This document shows, one piece after another, positions 25,906-38,674 of a stretch of 64,000 nt of DNA. The notes below the pieces were generated by a model. The model worked only from the letters and a program-made list of their open reading frames with translations. It was not told the origin of the DNA and did no database searches. The position numbers were made by a program, and so were the translations under genes. The stretch covers positions 14,325,839 through 14,389,838 of the forward strand of contig CM049316.1 of the NCBI GenBank assembly GCA_026874595.1. Reading direction: 5' to 3'. Each line of letters opens with the position of its first letter. Position 1 is the first letter of the stretch. The stretch is from Sipunculus nudus. Lineage: Eukaryota; Annelida; Sipuncula; Golfingiida; Sipunculidae.

Positions 25906-26071
25906 ATTCTTTGGTGCCTCTCTGGAAGGATTCGTTGACTTGGTGGAACAGGTTTTGGCAGGCTCTCTCAAATGCTGGCACCACAATGCTCTGGAACGCG
26001 TCTCTGTATGATGCCTGGATTGGTCCTTGAAGGGACGACGCTGCAGCTTGGCCAATACTCTCTATGGTTTG
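25906..26071 (-). CDS. EDC4: EDC4 exon 14
   Basis: Acceptor TCTGTAAAG|CAAACC, donor AGAAT|GTGAGC. It encodes QTIESIGQAAASSLQGPIQA, then SYRDAFQSIVVPAFERACQN and LFHQVNESFQRGTKE. The SLQGPxQAxYRxAFQSxVxPAFE pattern is one of the most conserved parts of EDC4. The reading frame is open upstream of the acceptor, but alignment length to exon 13 supports this boundary. Confidence 0.92.
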
Positions 26072-26676
26072 CTTTACAGAATACACAAGGAGATGCTTAA
26101 AAAGTCTGTGATTCAACAAATTAAATGTTGCATCCAATATTGGCACTATCTAAGTATAAGCTACTGTGGTCAGTAACTAGTGCCCAAGCAATGGCCCAAA
26201 CATAATATCAGGGAAATTTGACTTTGATAATAGATTGAAATTATTATGTGCCATTTCGCAAAGTGAATGTTATTAAGAAACCTGGTATCACAGTGTTAAC
26301 TCTCGATTTTAAGAAGTCTAATATTAATTTTTATGTTATGCAACAGGTAAAATAATAATATATATTTTACATGTATACATACATACATAGATACATACAT
26401 ACCATCGTCATTTGTACCAGGAAAAATGCTTTACCAGGAAAAATCATAATAAGCATTTTTCCTATTAAACTGCCAAACTCAGCAGTACATATAACATTTG
26501 GGATCTGCACTGGTAAGATTGCAAATTGTACCAAAGGATAAGGCTTATAAATTTTGTATTTAGTAGTGCTGTCATCTACAGGCTGATTTTAGAACTTATT
26601 CATTTTATATATTAGGATCAGCAAATTACACTATATGGTTCATACTGCCTTGACTCTAACTAATATGTGGCCATAC

Positions 26677-26792
26677 CCTTGAGCGGACTAATTTGCTGAT
26701 ATTCTCTCTCATCAGCGTGTCTGTTGCAGTCAGTTTCTGTGCCATCTCCAGGTGAAGTTGGTCCTTCAGGGGCTGCAGGACACTGGTCATAT
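26677..26792 (-). CDS. EDC4: EDC4 exon 13
   Basis: Acceptor ACTTTTAG|ATATG, donor TCAAGG|GTATGG, 38 whole codons. It encodes MTSVLQPLKDQLHLEMAQKL, then TATDTLMRENISKLVRSR. The ENISKLVRSR end corresponds to a conserved ENISKxxKSK-like segment of animal EDC4 as I remember it. Confidence 0.88.
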
Positions 26793-27130
26793 CTAAAAGT
26801 AACACCATGTATCCATATTATTATAACTGACAGTGGTACCACTTTACTTCTGTAATGCAACTGCTTTCGGTTCCACACTTTGGAAATGGCTGTTTTTGGT
26901 ATTGAACTGTAAGGGGTGGTTTTCTGAAAATCAGCCTGAGAAAATGAAAATTTTTTTTTTGGCAAAGAGACTTTCCCATTGCCATCTCTCAGGAACTACA
27001 TGAACCACACAAATACAGATAATATGCTGGTGCATGTGAATATGATTAAAATAATGACACTAATCATATCTAAATCAAGCCAGATAAATTATGTACAAAT
27101 CACATGATGCATACATGTAAATATGATAAA

Positions 27131-27640
27131 CAAGAGCACCGCAAATGGTGCATAATATGCCTGTTGTGTATCTGGTGACCTCTGACTTAATTAAATATGC
27201 ATTAATTATGCTGAGAATGTAATTCAGGTGAGAAACCATATTCTTAAATATTTATAATGGGTGTCATCAAAGTCCATAAGATTTTTGGTAAGTCACTATG
27301 GTGCCAAAAAGTCAGATGACCTCTGACCTCATAAAATATGTGTGGTTCTGCTGGAAAACAAACTTAGGCGAAATATTATATTGATTAATATTCCTGTTAA
27401 GTTTTACAAAAAATTAATCCTTTTTTATACCTCATAAGTCATCGAGGCAACACCATAAAGTGGCCTGGTGACCTCTGACCTATGTGTGAATGTTGTCCGG
27501 CAAGATAATCTATTGGTAAGTAGTTATGGTGAGTTTCATGAAAATCCATCAATGCCCTGGTAAGTAATTGAAGTGACACTAAAAGTTAACAGACAGAGGG
27601 ATGGATGGACAGCCTGTGGGTATACCATTATAGGTCCCTT
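27131..27640. repeat. dispersed repeat E, copy 1
   Basis: The head is AAGAGCACCGCAAATGGTGC (hairpin GCACC/GGTGC). It is followed by diverged units with GTGACCTCTGACCT and TCATCAAAGTCCATAAG, then AACAGACAGAGGGATGGATG near the end. A second copy lies at 44989-45490. It is in the intron between exons 12 and 13. Confidence 0.6.
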
Positions 27641-27950
27641 CATGGACTGACATATAAAGATGACACTGGTAATATCTACAACAAATAATATATGATTTTT
27701 TATAAACTAATTCTGCTATGTGCTGAAACCATGTGGAATTAATTATGTAATATAAGGCAATGATAATATGCAATTTAAATCACAGAAATGTGTTACAGTA
27801 TAAGATTTTCCAGGTCAATCAAATTATATCTGACATGCTTTTCTGGAATACAGACAAAGATTTTGTACCTTAGTTAAGAGGTTTACCCTGTGGATTAAAC
27901 ATTTTTTTTGAGATCCTGCATGTTTGGATGCTTACAGCCACAACACTTAC

Positions 27951-28106
27951 TTGGCACTAGGGTATGTTTGATCTCCTGCTTGACAGTGCGGTCCACCTGC
28001 TGGGCCACGGAGGAGTTGACAGACTGTTGCAGCACCGCTATCAGACGGTCGTGTTTCTGCTTCTCCTGACTGTCCTTCTCCTTCAGTGCTGTCTGTAAGT
28101 GGCGAG
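27951..28106 (-). CDS. EDC4: EDC4 exon 12 (coiled coil)
   Basis: The acceptor is GGACCAG|CTCGCC and the donor CCAA|GTAAGT. It encodes RHLQTALKEKDSQEKQKHDR, then LIAVLQQSVNSSVAQQVDRT and VKQEIKHTLVP. It is charged and helical, like the region of EDC4 where Glu/Lys/Arg/Gln-rich helices precede the C-terminal domain. An alternative acceptor (CACTTACAG) would shorten the exon and break phase. Confidence 0.87.
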
Positions 28107-28479
28107 CTGGTCCAGCATCAAGGAAAGTATTGACAAAACAGTTTGGCAAACATAGATTCATTCAGGTACTAATGACAACCTTTCCCTTAATGTAAGCAAA
28201 GCTAAAGAAGGGGTAGACATTGCCTGAGCTGTACTGTTTACACGGCTGAAACCGGGCCAAGCCAGCTCCCTCAGCAATGTTAAAGTTGATAGTCAAGGGC
28301 TCTATAATATAGTTTTGGTCCGTTTAGAGATATCAGATGATAGGAGAGAGATAGCCTAGACTAAAATTTGTTGTAGATACCACTCAAAGCCAAGCGCAAA
28401 AGTATCTCAGATGTACAATACGGCACAGCTCAGGACCAACCCCTATCTCAGGATCCACGCCCCTTTGGGTGCAAACACC

Positions 28480-28620
28480 TGTACACCCCAGCCACCAGAC
28501 ACACTGGATACTAGGCTAGAACCCTAACAATGAACAATTTGAGAGTGTACACCCAAGCCACCAGCAAGCAGACAGTCTGGGCACTGGGCTAGGACCCTTA
28601 CAATGAACAATTTGCCTGTA
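28480..28620. repeat. 80-bp imperfect direct duplication
   Basis: Two copies share GTGTACACCC/CAGCCACCAG, GGGCTAG.ACCCT and ACAATGAACAATTTG. In the intron between exons 11 and 12. 28626-29790 after it shows nothing that I recognise. Confidence 0.6.
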
Positions 28621-29790
28621 TATGTTGTTCTAATTTGTTATTGATAAAAGCAAAGTGAATGACTCACCTGATGTGCAATTACTCATTAATATTTTTCAGA
28701 TTCTTTGGCTTAATATTATTCAATATGTCCTGATTAAAAACTCTTGATTTTACAGCTAACAGTCCTGTGCGGTTGTACTGATCTGAAAGATCCATTTCAG
28801 CAGTGTGGTTGTCAAAGATTATATGTAAAATTATTGAAACTGATCTGAAGCAAGATCCACTATTGAATTCTAAAGATTAGGAGGTAATCAGGTATCAAAA
28901 GCAAAAACTGAGAAGAATCATAAGCATGAATTTAAATATTCTCTGCACAGTAAATGTAACTGTCACAATACATACAGTGCTGCCATAACACATTATCTCA
29001 TGCTATGATACCAGTCGTGACACTTAGCTCAAGATACAATACATGATAGTGCATATGAGTAGTATTCAAATTACAGTTCAGGTTCCAGATAATTTCTCTC
29101 TTTTGTTAAGTTCTCTATTTTCTTGTCTGAATGTTTCAGGAATAATGAATAAAGAAACAGCCCCTTTAATTGGTTTAATTATGCAGTAGTTGCAATCAGA
29201 TGCTGACTGACCGATTTCTGGCAGCTGATTATTATTAAATACCAGAGATTGCTGGTGAAATGTAGTAAACTCTTTTGGTTAATCATATTTGAAAAAGGTA
29301 TCAACACCAGGACATCTGATGATGCTGACACAATAGTGGACCTTGTCCTGGTATTTAGCAGTACACCAGTTGCTGATAAGTATCAAACTAGGAGACTACA
29401 CAACTCACATGAGTTCAAATCTGCTGTTTAGTGTTTACGGGCGTCATTAACTGACCCCCACAATGCACAATGGCTTCCATAAAAATTAGCCACGTAGGTA
29501 AAAATGTCGTGAAGAGGGTAAGGTAGTCCCTTTTATTATGTTGGATTTGAACGGTTTCCAGGCAAATTGCATAAACATGGTTTTGCGGGAAGGACTTCAC
29601 TGAACAAATAATTTGTGAGATTAGGCATGTGAAAATATAAACATATGTTTCCTTGAAATGTAACAAGTTTTGATTTTAATGCTTGACAGTTGATACAAGT
29701 AGAATTTGCGGTCTCACAGTGCCCACAAGGTAGAGGTTTGTTTCAAGTAGAAACGACCTCTGATGGCAGGGTACTAGTAGACAAGGATAC

Positions 29791-29989
29791 ACTGCATGCT
29801 AGAGTGCTGGTCAAGTGCTCCTGACAGCTTGGCTGTCAGCGACCCCTCCATCGTGTCAATGCGGTCCTGCAGCTGCTGCAATCTGTCCTGTTGCTGCTGC
29901 TGGTGGCTGTTGATGCTGAGGAGGTCAGAGGTCACACACTGCTGTTGTTGTTGAACAAGACTTAGTAACTGCTCTACACACTTCTGGAG
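29791..29989 (-). CDS. EDC4: EDC4 exon 11 (coiled coil, poly-Gln)
   Basis: The acceptor is GCGTTGCAG|CTCCAG. The donor is weak and was chosen by phase (GCAGT|GTATCC); a GT two bases earlier is the alternative. It encodes LQKCVEQLLSLVQQQQQ and later SHQQQQQDRLQQLQDRIDTM. Heptad-like Leu/Ile spacing and the Gln runs fit the EDC4 coiled-coil segment. Confidence 0.85.
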
Positions 29990-31256
29990 CTGCAACGCAG
30001 AGAGATTGATTTGTTCAATAAGGCTTCTAGATGACCTTATATATCCGATATATCTTCCAAGGTGATCCATTAAAACCACCAAATACAAGGCTTTCATAGT
30101 TTAAAATCAGTCCACATTAACAGTGACTTCATATGCGTCCTCTTTTTCACTGTTCTTACGTGATTCTGTTTTAAAAAAACATGTAATACATGTATGAATA
30201 CAGCTAGCATTATTTTACATAATCCCAAGGTGGTACATTTTGTGTGACATGGGTGAAATTGCCCATGTTTAGAGAAGAAAAATTTTTTATGATCTACAAT
30301 GTAAGAGCAATCACTAACAGTAGTATCACGTCTCAGAAATGTTTTTTAAATCCATAATAAATTCTTTAACAAATTATATTTGCTATATAAGCCATATAAA
30401 TGACAAACTATAAATGGCATTTTTGGGCTGTTCAACTTTTTGCAGGAAAATCAATGTTTCTCAGAAACCTTCAATATTTTTTCTTGAAATTTTAAATAAA
30501 AAAAAAAAACAATCAGTTCATTAAGTGTCTTTAATTTCAAGCAGAAATAATGTTCCATTCCTACAATTCTAAGGTGTGATTTATCAACTGTAGTTTAACA
30601 GGACCACATGTATTTTCAGCATACGACATACATAAACAAGCTTCAGTATGTTCAGAATTAACAGTCACAGGTATCATATCCTTGTTGTCATCCAACTGAA
30701 ACTACAACTAGAGTTAAAGAGCACATAAATAATATCCCGATTGTCATCATTTCTCAAAAGGGCCCCTTTGGTCACAGCGCTCAGCTGAAATTGATTCTTA
30801 GAATATTTGTATAAAATTCTACAGTCTATTCACTCTAACCTGGCACGTGGATGAAGTGCAAGTGGTCCCTATGTGCTGTGATCAGGCTGAAAGTAGTCAC
30901 CCTGGCTGTGACAGATCACATACCACTATTTGTGAGTACACACAACCTAGTGCTCACAAAAAAGCAATATGTCATATTAATTTATACATACCTGCCTGTG
31001 GAAGTAAGTGATTCTGGTTATCAGACATAAATTATAACTTTTTGTCATTATATCTCTAATGAAAGAAATATTCTGGGCAGTTTTACCATGTGTTCTGTGC
31101 CCTGGGGGACCATCTCTACTGGGCGGTAGATTTGAAACCATGTGCATCCTTTACAATTTATGAACTGTTCTACCATTCTATCTATGTATCTATTATTCTA
31201 TGTATCTATCCTTTTTTCTACTTACCCGTTTATCCATCTCTACTGATCTTAAAATT

Positions 31257-31359
<103 letters not shown>

Positions 31360-31758
31360 GACAGTGATACAAGTAACTAAGGTTTCAAAATAATGAAAGG
31401 AAAATGCAAAATTTCAATCACAAATGCTAACAATTACCATGTCTACTTAATGAAATGCATTTATCCACTACCATTAAAAAAAAAAGAATTTTCTTATGAT
31501 AATCTCAGAGTCTATCAATACCTGTATCTCTGGTACACTTGTGTCACAGTCACTGGTATAGATTACTTATCAGATAAAGTTATATTTTATGGCAATGTTA
31601 CATATAAGGTTTGTTGCAAGTAATTTTATTTTTAATCTGATAGATTATTAACTGACCAGATCATTTGCACACCTGTGTCACAAGTTCACTGGATTTTAAT
31701 TAGCTATCAGATTTCCACTGAACTACATTGATTTTTTTTCAGTTTTGACTATAACAAC

Positions 31759-33224
31759 TTATAAAGGAGCTATTCCATGCATTTCAAAATCCTCGCCTGT
31801 TATTTCATCTTCAGAAAAATTACTAATATCACTGTCACTGTCATCATCTGTCACATTAATAATAAAATTATCAACTACGTCATCTATCAAACCATCAACC
31901 TTCCACATTTCCTCTTCAACTCTTTTCACATGGTCACAGGCCCTCCTCCAATCGTCCACTGTAACTGATTCCACTGCTTCAGCACACAGGTCAGCAACTG
32001 AAGACATCTTAAACGATGAATTGTTCCGAGCTGCATATCCCTGAACTTATGCCCATATTAGCTCAATTGGGTTCAGTTCACAGTGATTTGGGGGTAAACG
32101 TACAACAGTGTGACCACGTTCCTCTGCCCAAGTGTCAATTTTGTACTTCACAAAGGTTGGCTTGGCTTTCTTTACAAGTTCATACAGTTCTGGCTTCAGC
32201 ATGTCATGGGACCAGTGGATTTTGTGAGCTGTGAGCCAAGCGCGCATATCACCTCTCCTGGTTTTACTAGTGGGAGCTTTGTGTAATATCACACTGTGAT
32301 ATGGAGCATTGTCCATAACAATGACAGACTTGGGAGGAAGGTTTGGAACCAACTTTTCCATGAACCATGACTCAAATTGGGGAGCATCCATTTCCTCGTG
32401 GTAGTCAGCAGTTCCTTTCCTGGCTTGGAATGTCCACAAAGCATTAGGAACAAATCCCAATTCTCCCCCAGCATGGGAAATGATTAACCGTCCACCCTTG
32501 CCACTTGGCTGGTGTAATCCTGGTGACAAGTTGTCTTGCTGAGCCTTCCAAGGATTTTTGTGTACCTGTGTATCTTGCCACACACGACAAACAAAATGAT
32601 GGGCATTCAGCCAAGTCTCATCAAGGTAGACAATAGTACCTACAGATGGGTGTTCACGCAACATTCTTATCTGCCTCAGATACCTGTGTCTTCGTGCAAG
32701 GATATCTGGCTTCTCATACACAAAAATCCGCCCATTTCTTTTCTGGTATTTAAAGCCAAGTTTGTGAAGTATTTTCCATAAAGTTGTCCGCCCATATGGG
32801 AATCCACAGTCTGCTTGTTGGATGGAATTAAGCAGTTTATTTTCAAGGTTGGAACCTCATTACAATGGAAGAACTGATGCACATTCCTTCTGATCACACT
32901 AAGCATAAAATAATCAACCTGTGAAAATTGGGCTTCCCTGTTGGGTCTTTTTTTACCAGGGGTGCATAACTGATCCTTTTCTGTTCCTTCCACCCTTACT
33001 CGTGACACTGTGCGTTCACCAACACCTGTAGCTTCTGCAGTTCATTCCCTAACTTTCTTCACAGAGATTGCAGGGTGGCCGAGCTGCTTTTCTCTTTCAA
33101 AATACTGATTTACATTCAGTATAATGCCTCTTGCCTGGCTGGTTAAACACTTTCCTTGAAACTTTTTCAAAGAGCTTTTTCTGTCTTCTGGTTTCTTTGT
33201 TTTACTTGTTGGTGTTGCCGACAT
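31759..33224 (-). pseudogene. dead Tc1/mariner-group transposase, DD82E spacing
   Basis: Four reading-frame pieces line up as one IS630-Tc1-mariner transposase. The N-terminus (ATG at 33224) has a helix-turn-helix (AISVKKVRE, stop, TAEATGVGERTVSRV). The catalytic part has VYLDETW (Asp near 32622), VIVMDNAPYHS (Asp near 32316) and LPPNHCELNPIELIW (Glu near 32064). Exactly 82 residues separate the second Asp from the Glu, the spacing I recall for the Sailor (DD82E) family. An acidic tail (DDDSDSD...) ends at 31759. Three lesions kill it: TGA at 33044-33042, a one-base loss near 32840-32855, and TAA at 32049-32047 right after the catalytic block. The terminal repeats were not found. It sits in the EDC4 intron between exons 10 and 11, same strand. 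Confidence 0.85.
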
Positions 33225-35159
33225 CGTGTGCATAAGAGAAGTGTAAATACAAGGTCTGATCAGTACCATTCAAACTGACTTAATATCAGGTTTGACCCTC
33301 TGGAGTGTAACAAGATACATAATATATCTACTGAAAAGTATCAGTCCAGTGCTGAAGGAACTGCTTTCTTTAGGGACCGTTTAAAAGTTCTCATTTTCAT
33401 ACATATTTTTAATTCTGTTGTCAAATGAACCATGCCTATGTTCTGTTGAGAACAATAAAGACAATAAATGGACTAGTTTTGAGATGGTCCCCTTTGCTGA
33501 AGCACACAGCACATGCTGGTACCACAGGTCAGTTTACCCCAGTCCAACTCAGTGACAAGACCATTAATCATAGAGATATACAATGAAAGATGTTGCAAAA
33601 GAGCAGAAATCACTAATTTTTTTCAGTTGCTATTTGTAGATTGTTACATTTGAAATAAATGGAAACAATAAACCACAAATTAGAATGCAGAAATACATTA
33701 AAACTAAGACAAAACAAATGGACTAAGTTTTGTCCTTTAGTGGATACATTTGACCAGCGATGATACGTGTCAGGGAGGACAGGTCATTAAGCTCCCCCCG
33801 GGGTTAACAGATCTGATAGCAGGACCGCATCACATAGGTGAAAATGGTTGAAATCAAATCGCCGTGCCAAGCTAGACTGAATAGAGTATAGCGGTTGTGT
33901 TGACTATGCACTTTATGGACTACATGATCATATACGTGTAAATGTAAATGTTTCAGTATTTCAACTAAGTGACTGTTATATGCATGTGAATAAATCTACT
34001 TGGAATTTATAAAACATGAACTAAATTAAATAAGTTATAACAAGGTATGCATTGCATCTGTACTGTGTAATATTTGAAACTTGTGACCTGAACCATTTTA
34101 TGATGAAATAAGGAATAAAATAGTAATGGGCCCCAAGTGTTATATGAAAGGGACCATTTCAAACACCAACAAAAAATGTAAAAGTTTGAGTTCTAAATAT
34201 AGAAGGAAAAGTCAGCTAAAAATTAAATCCCATGAAAAATGACCCAATATTCTTGGCTCTGTGGTTCAGTTCACTTTATATCTGAGAAAGTACTTGATCA
34301 GGCTGGAATGCTTTACAAGCCCTTCCAATTGTTCAACCTTTTTCAATTGGTCGGTAATATGATATTTTACTAAATAATCTAAATATTTTATATACCAAAT
34401 TGAAGGTTAGGCTATGAGAATTTACATGAAAATCAAAATTTGGCAATCTAATATATCCTGCACTCATAATGAAGCAAAATGTAAAACCAAATTTAATGTA
34501 CCATGTAAAAATGATGGACATTTATAATTGTTCAACCAAATTCAGATAGCAATATTTCTCTAACCCTCAGTCAATCTAAGTTTTTTTTTGTTTCACTAGT
34601 AAGCCCAGTTTATGAGCATTATTTCATAGAGTATTGATATCTTTATGTCATATGCAAAAGCATTTCATTTGCATTCAAGCAGACTAACATGCATTTCAAG
34701 ATAAATAGGGAGAGCAAAACTCAGCCTGATAAACTGTCTCACAGGAGGCTAATTTGATGTAAATGTGCAGTTATGCAGGTCTCAATATTGGCACAAGTGC
34801 TGCAGCACATGAAATCAAGTCAGTAAAATTCAATGAAATCAGCATTAGGGTGCTGATGTAAGCAGGAATGGAAAATTTGAACATCAGCATGTCACACAGG
34901 ACATTCTAAATTTACATAAACTGCCTCAGTTTATTGCTGCCAAGCATGCCTACAGCTGTTTCTGGGAAACTGAAAATGAGTTTTGTTGAAATGAGCATGT
35001 TTTTAGCTTTCTGTTGGTATATAGAACATGGAAAGAAGACCAAGTGGAAGGGTACAGGGAACCCTACAAAATAGAAAGTCATGTTTTTTCCTAAATGTAC
35101 CAACTTGTGAAATGTGACCAAGAGAACAATTTGTGTCAGTAAGTGTTTTTTCTCACTAC
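33225..35159. other. intron DNA upstream of the DD82E pseudogene
   Basis: No gene or recognised repeat. I looked here and at 31400-31758 for the transposon's inverted ends and found no convincing pair. Confidence 0.4.
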
Positions 35160-35162
35160 ATA

Positions 35163-35632
35163 AGCCCCATTAACACACATTTTTCTGGAGCTCTCCACAT
35201 CGTTTAGTGCTCTAACTACCCCAAAGGTGGCAGATTTCAAGGCTTTTCAGTCTGGAGCGCTCTATATCTTGACCATTCTACATTCTAGCGCACGCCAGAG
35301 GCTATCTGACGCGCCTAACATTTGTGCTTAGAATTATGTAAACAGAAGTTGAGCACGCTATATAGAAGACTCGGCTGTCATGTGACTGGAATTTGCCCAT
35401 GCGCTCAAGGGGGAGTCCAATCTGGCCACGCTAGATTGCAATATTTATCTGCATGTAAATGCAATGCAGATTTTAGGCTGGGCCAAGTGCAATGCGACCT
35501 AACGTGACAGGGTAGTCCACTCCCAATGGTCACTTGGTCTGGCACAGTGTGAACCCAATGTAAAATGTAGCCTGCTCCACATTTTTCTGGACCGGTCCAG
35601 CTGTGCCACATTTTACCAGTGTAAATAGGGCT
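35163..35632. mobile_element. 470-bp MITE, ATA-flanked
   Basis: The left end AGCCCCATTAACACA is matched by the inverse of the right end TGTAAATAGGGCT, with ATA directly outside both ends (35160-35162 and 35633-35635). A 3-bp duplication again suggests a Harbinger-type MITE. It is GC-richer than its surroundings and non-coding. The inverted repeat is short and imperfect, so the call is moderate. Confidence 0.5.
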
Positions 35633-35894
35633 ATAGAATCAGTAGACTGCACATAAAATTTCATGGTGCCATCAGCACTTTTGCTTGCTTGTTAGGTCCA
35701 GATTGATCCAACTGCAGATGCTTAAAACAGCTATCAGAGGATAAATACACTAATTCCATGTAAAACTTCACATTTTTCATAAATGACATATGTTAACTTG
35801 ACAGAAGCATGAAAAGGCTTATGGTTTCAAAGTATAACTTGCATGTTAGCATGAACACTGGTGTCTTTATACACTGCAGATGCTGTAATCTTAC

Positions 35895-35943
35895 CTGGTC
35901 TAATCTCTGTGTGTCCACAGCTTGTACACCAGGGGGCGTGGTA
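35895..35943 (-). CDS. EDC4: EDC4 exon 10 (49 nt)
   Basis: Acceptor TTTTTTTCTGCAG|TACC with a strong pyrimidine tract, donor GACCAG|GTAAGA. It encodes TTPPGVQAVDTQRLDQ, and phase agrees on both sides. The end RLDQ runs into LQKCVEQLLSLV of the next exon and starts the main coiled coil. Confidence 0.85.
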
Positions 35944-36353
35944 CTGCAGAAAAAAATAAATATTACAAACGAGTAAATGGTAAAAAGCAATCTTGTTACC
36001 TGTATATGTTCTCAGGCAATAATGTGACCACATGATAGAACATTTGACACATGCTGTTCTCAATAACTCAAATCAAATTGTCATTCTCTAGAAAATAACA
36101 TAAAATGTTTTCTTGGAATAAATATGAGTAAAGAAATTGGTCTTCAGTTCAACTTCAGAATATGAAGATACATCATCAGATACGTCTGTTCAAATTTGGG
36201 ATTGCTTGTAGGTGGGGCACTGCATCACACACAGGTGACCAGTAAACTAATATTAACATCTGTTATTAAAAGCTCATGTCACATCATATTTCTATTAATC
36301 CAGTACTTTTTTCATGAACATTTACTCCAGAAAATACTAACAATCAAAGCAAT

Positions 36354-37190
36354 AAACAAGGGACCTATGGGTCACTGTGCTCAGCTGAAGTTGACCTTGA
36401 AGGTAAAAATCTAAAATAATATCAAATGGAGATAAAAGTGTATGAGGAAGAGGTAATAAAGGCCATGGTTGGTTTTTATGATTGGTTTGTATTGATGAGC
36501 AAGAAATTGTTGCAAATAATATTTTGTGACCTGACCATGTCTTTCCTAATGTTGAAACTGACGCATGTGAGCAGTTTGTGAACAAATGATCTGTACTATT
36601 ACCATGATCATTAGTTGGCTTTTTGATTAACTGTTGACATTTCAGTAGTTTACACATTTGTTCAATTGAATCTATTTTTTTGTATAATATATATTATTAA
36701 ATATATATGTATTTTTTAATGAAATGTATACAGTTGAAATATGACTAATTGACAACATAAAACAGAGCAAACAAAGCCTGATCTCAAATTCTGCTGAGGC
36801 AGGAAAATAATGAACAAACGTTTGTATTAAATCCTCATTTTTTTATCACATCAATTTTTTTTTTTAAATTTAAGTTTATATTCCTATACATTTCCAATAC
36901 AGCATATATATCCGAATATAAAAGTTGATTCATAATTCTCAATTGCATCATCATAAATCTAAATCTTGTCAGATAACACCACATCATGCATACAAATGAT
37001 TATTTATTTTTACCACAAAAATATATCTTTTAAATCAGCAAAACAATAAATATCTGAAAATAATACTTGATTTAGATTTCACAATTTTTAGTTGTGTCTT
37101 TATTTATCCATAATGTGCTTCATATTTTATCAATTTAAGCATACTGATGGGTTCAATTATATTCAATTATATTTGTTAAAATCATTTAAA
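36354..37190. repeat. repeat family A, long copy 1
   Basis: Starts AACAAGGGACCTATGGGTCA, then CTCAGCTGAAGTTGACCTTG. It is about 85-90% alike by eye to 46455-47262 over more than 800 bp, in the same direction. The AT-rich interior has no conserved protein; frames on either strand differ between the copies. In the intron between exons 9 and 10. Confidence 0.75.
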
Positions 37191-37399
37191 TTGATTTCTT
37201 TCAAAATGCTACATTACACAACATTGCATCTTCTGGATTACACCTTGAATTACTTTTTCAAGGAAAGCTTTTGCATATCGGAGTGGAAACAGCATTACAA
37301 TTAAGAAGATACAGTGAAAACAATAACAATTACTGCATGGGTTTGCGCAGGGGGGGGGGGGGGTGTGATTGGGGTGGTGATATGAGAATAACTGTACAC

Positions 37400-37490
37400 C
37401 TGTCACAGCAGGGGATCTCCCCCAGTGACTGTAACAAATCAGAAACCCTGGCATAGCTGACTTCCAGTGACCTGGAGTGGGACCCTGCAT
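37400..37490 (-). CDS. EDC4: EDC4 exon 9
   Basis: Acceptor ATTACAG|ATGCAG, donor GACAG|GTGTAC, 29 whole codons. It encodes AGSHSRSLEVSYARVSDLLQ and then SLGEIPCCD. A second possible acceptor lies 7 bp upstream, but only this one matches the phase of exon 8. A repeat head begins about 45 bp upstream of the acceptor. A poly-G run at about 37350-37364 lies in the next intron. Confidence 0.8.
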
Positions 37491-37535
37491 CTGTAATCTG
37501 TAATCAAAGCAAATGACTACAATAGAGACTCAAGA

Positions 37536-37572
37536 AAACAAGGGACCCATGGGTCACTGCGCTCAGCTGTTA
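37536..37572. repeat. repeat family A head upstream of exon 9
   Basis: AACAAGGGACCCATGGGTCA, then CTGCGCTCAGCTG. It starts about 45 bp upstream of the EDC4 exon 9 acceptor on the minus strand. 37573-38670 beyond it is AT-rich with a (CATATT)n run and no gene. Confidence 0.6.
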
Positions 37573-38045
37573 TATATGATAAAAAATATGATTTGGGAAT
37601 GAGGCACATGCTGGTTTTGTGTGGTAATAAATATAAGCTTTATTATGAGTTGTTGGTGTTTAGCTTATGTATGATTTTGATAGTATCTTTGGAGACAAGG
37701 AAGAGGATTGATTTCATTTATTTTATTAACAAATGGAGTGCTATTGTCACAGATTTTGACTTGGCCATATAACTTATAGGCAGCACATATAATAAAAGAG
37801 TTTAACTGTTTATTAAATCTTAATAACAAATATTGTGCCAATATAATTTTTATTAAAAAATAATAAGAAAATCATATGATTTTAAAAAAAAAATATAATG
37901 GAAATTATTATTAAAAATAATATTATAGAATATATTCATGAATGCATTCATGAATACATTTTAAAAGTATCTGCACTGGTGTTCAAATATTTTCATTTTT
38001 TACCTGAATTCCCATTCTTATGCAATAAAATTTTTTAATGCAGCA

Positions 38046-38076
38046 CATATTCATATTCATATTCATATTCATATTC
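38046..38076. repeat. (CATATT)5 microsatellite
   Basis: Five copies of CATATT in AT-rich intron DNA. Other simple runs: (GATA)n at 49507-49534, (CATA)n near 26375-26402, poly-C at 2316-2332 and 18072-18090, poly-G at 9460-9478 and 47942-47960. Confidence 0.9.
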
Positions 38077-38674
38077 AAATACATTTGCAAAACATTCGCA
38101 CCATGTCTAGTATTTATTTAGATTTAGCCAAACAATGATGTTGAGAATCTAGAATATACAAAATTCACAAATTTAAATAATGATCATAATTACCTGGTTT
38201 TATGGCTTTTATTTATATAAAAAAAAATAAATGTAATATATTCACTTTGAACTACTTTCACATCAATCTACACACTAGACACAGTAGGAATCTAGATTAA
38301 TATTATCAACTGCATCTTTGTCTATCATTAATATCCTTCATATGATGCCTAATGATTAGTAATGAATAATATAATTTATTTTTTATCATTAAAATTTAAC
38401 TGAAAAATACCATAGTTGATTGCATGGTGTTATTTGGAATAACACTGACAGTAACATTCTATCCATCCATACAAGATTCTTACATCATCAGTAACTGCAA
38501 ATTAATTTTCTGTTACTCATCAACTAACAAATTCCTTTCTATTAATTTTTCTTGAATTTGTTTTTAAAAACCAATATAAATTTATTAATTTATTGTTTAT
38601 TGTTATGTTGTTTTTCAAAACAACTATTAGATGAGTTGGGTTGGACACCTTGATCAACTGTGGCTGGGCATTAC

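Noticed and set aside
36337..36657. Minus-strand 106-codon frame in repeat family A
   Set aside because: The second copy at 46455-46703 keeps only part of it with shifted ends, so the similarity reflects the repeat and not a protein.
37400..37497. Alternative exon 9 start 7 bp upstream (second ATTACAG)
   Set aside because: It would need phase 0 from the previous exon, but exon 8 ends in phase 1.
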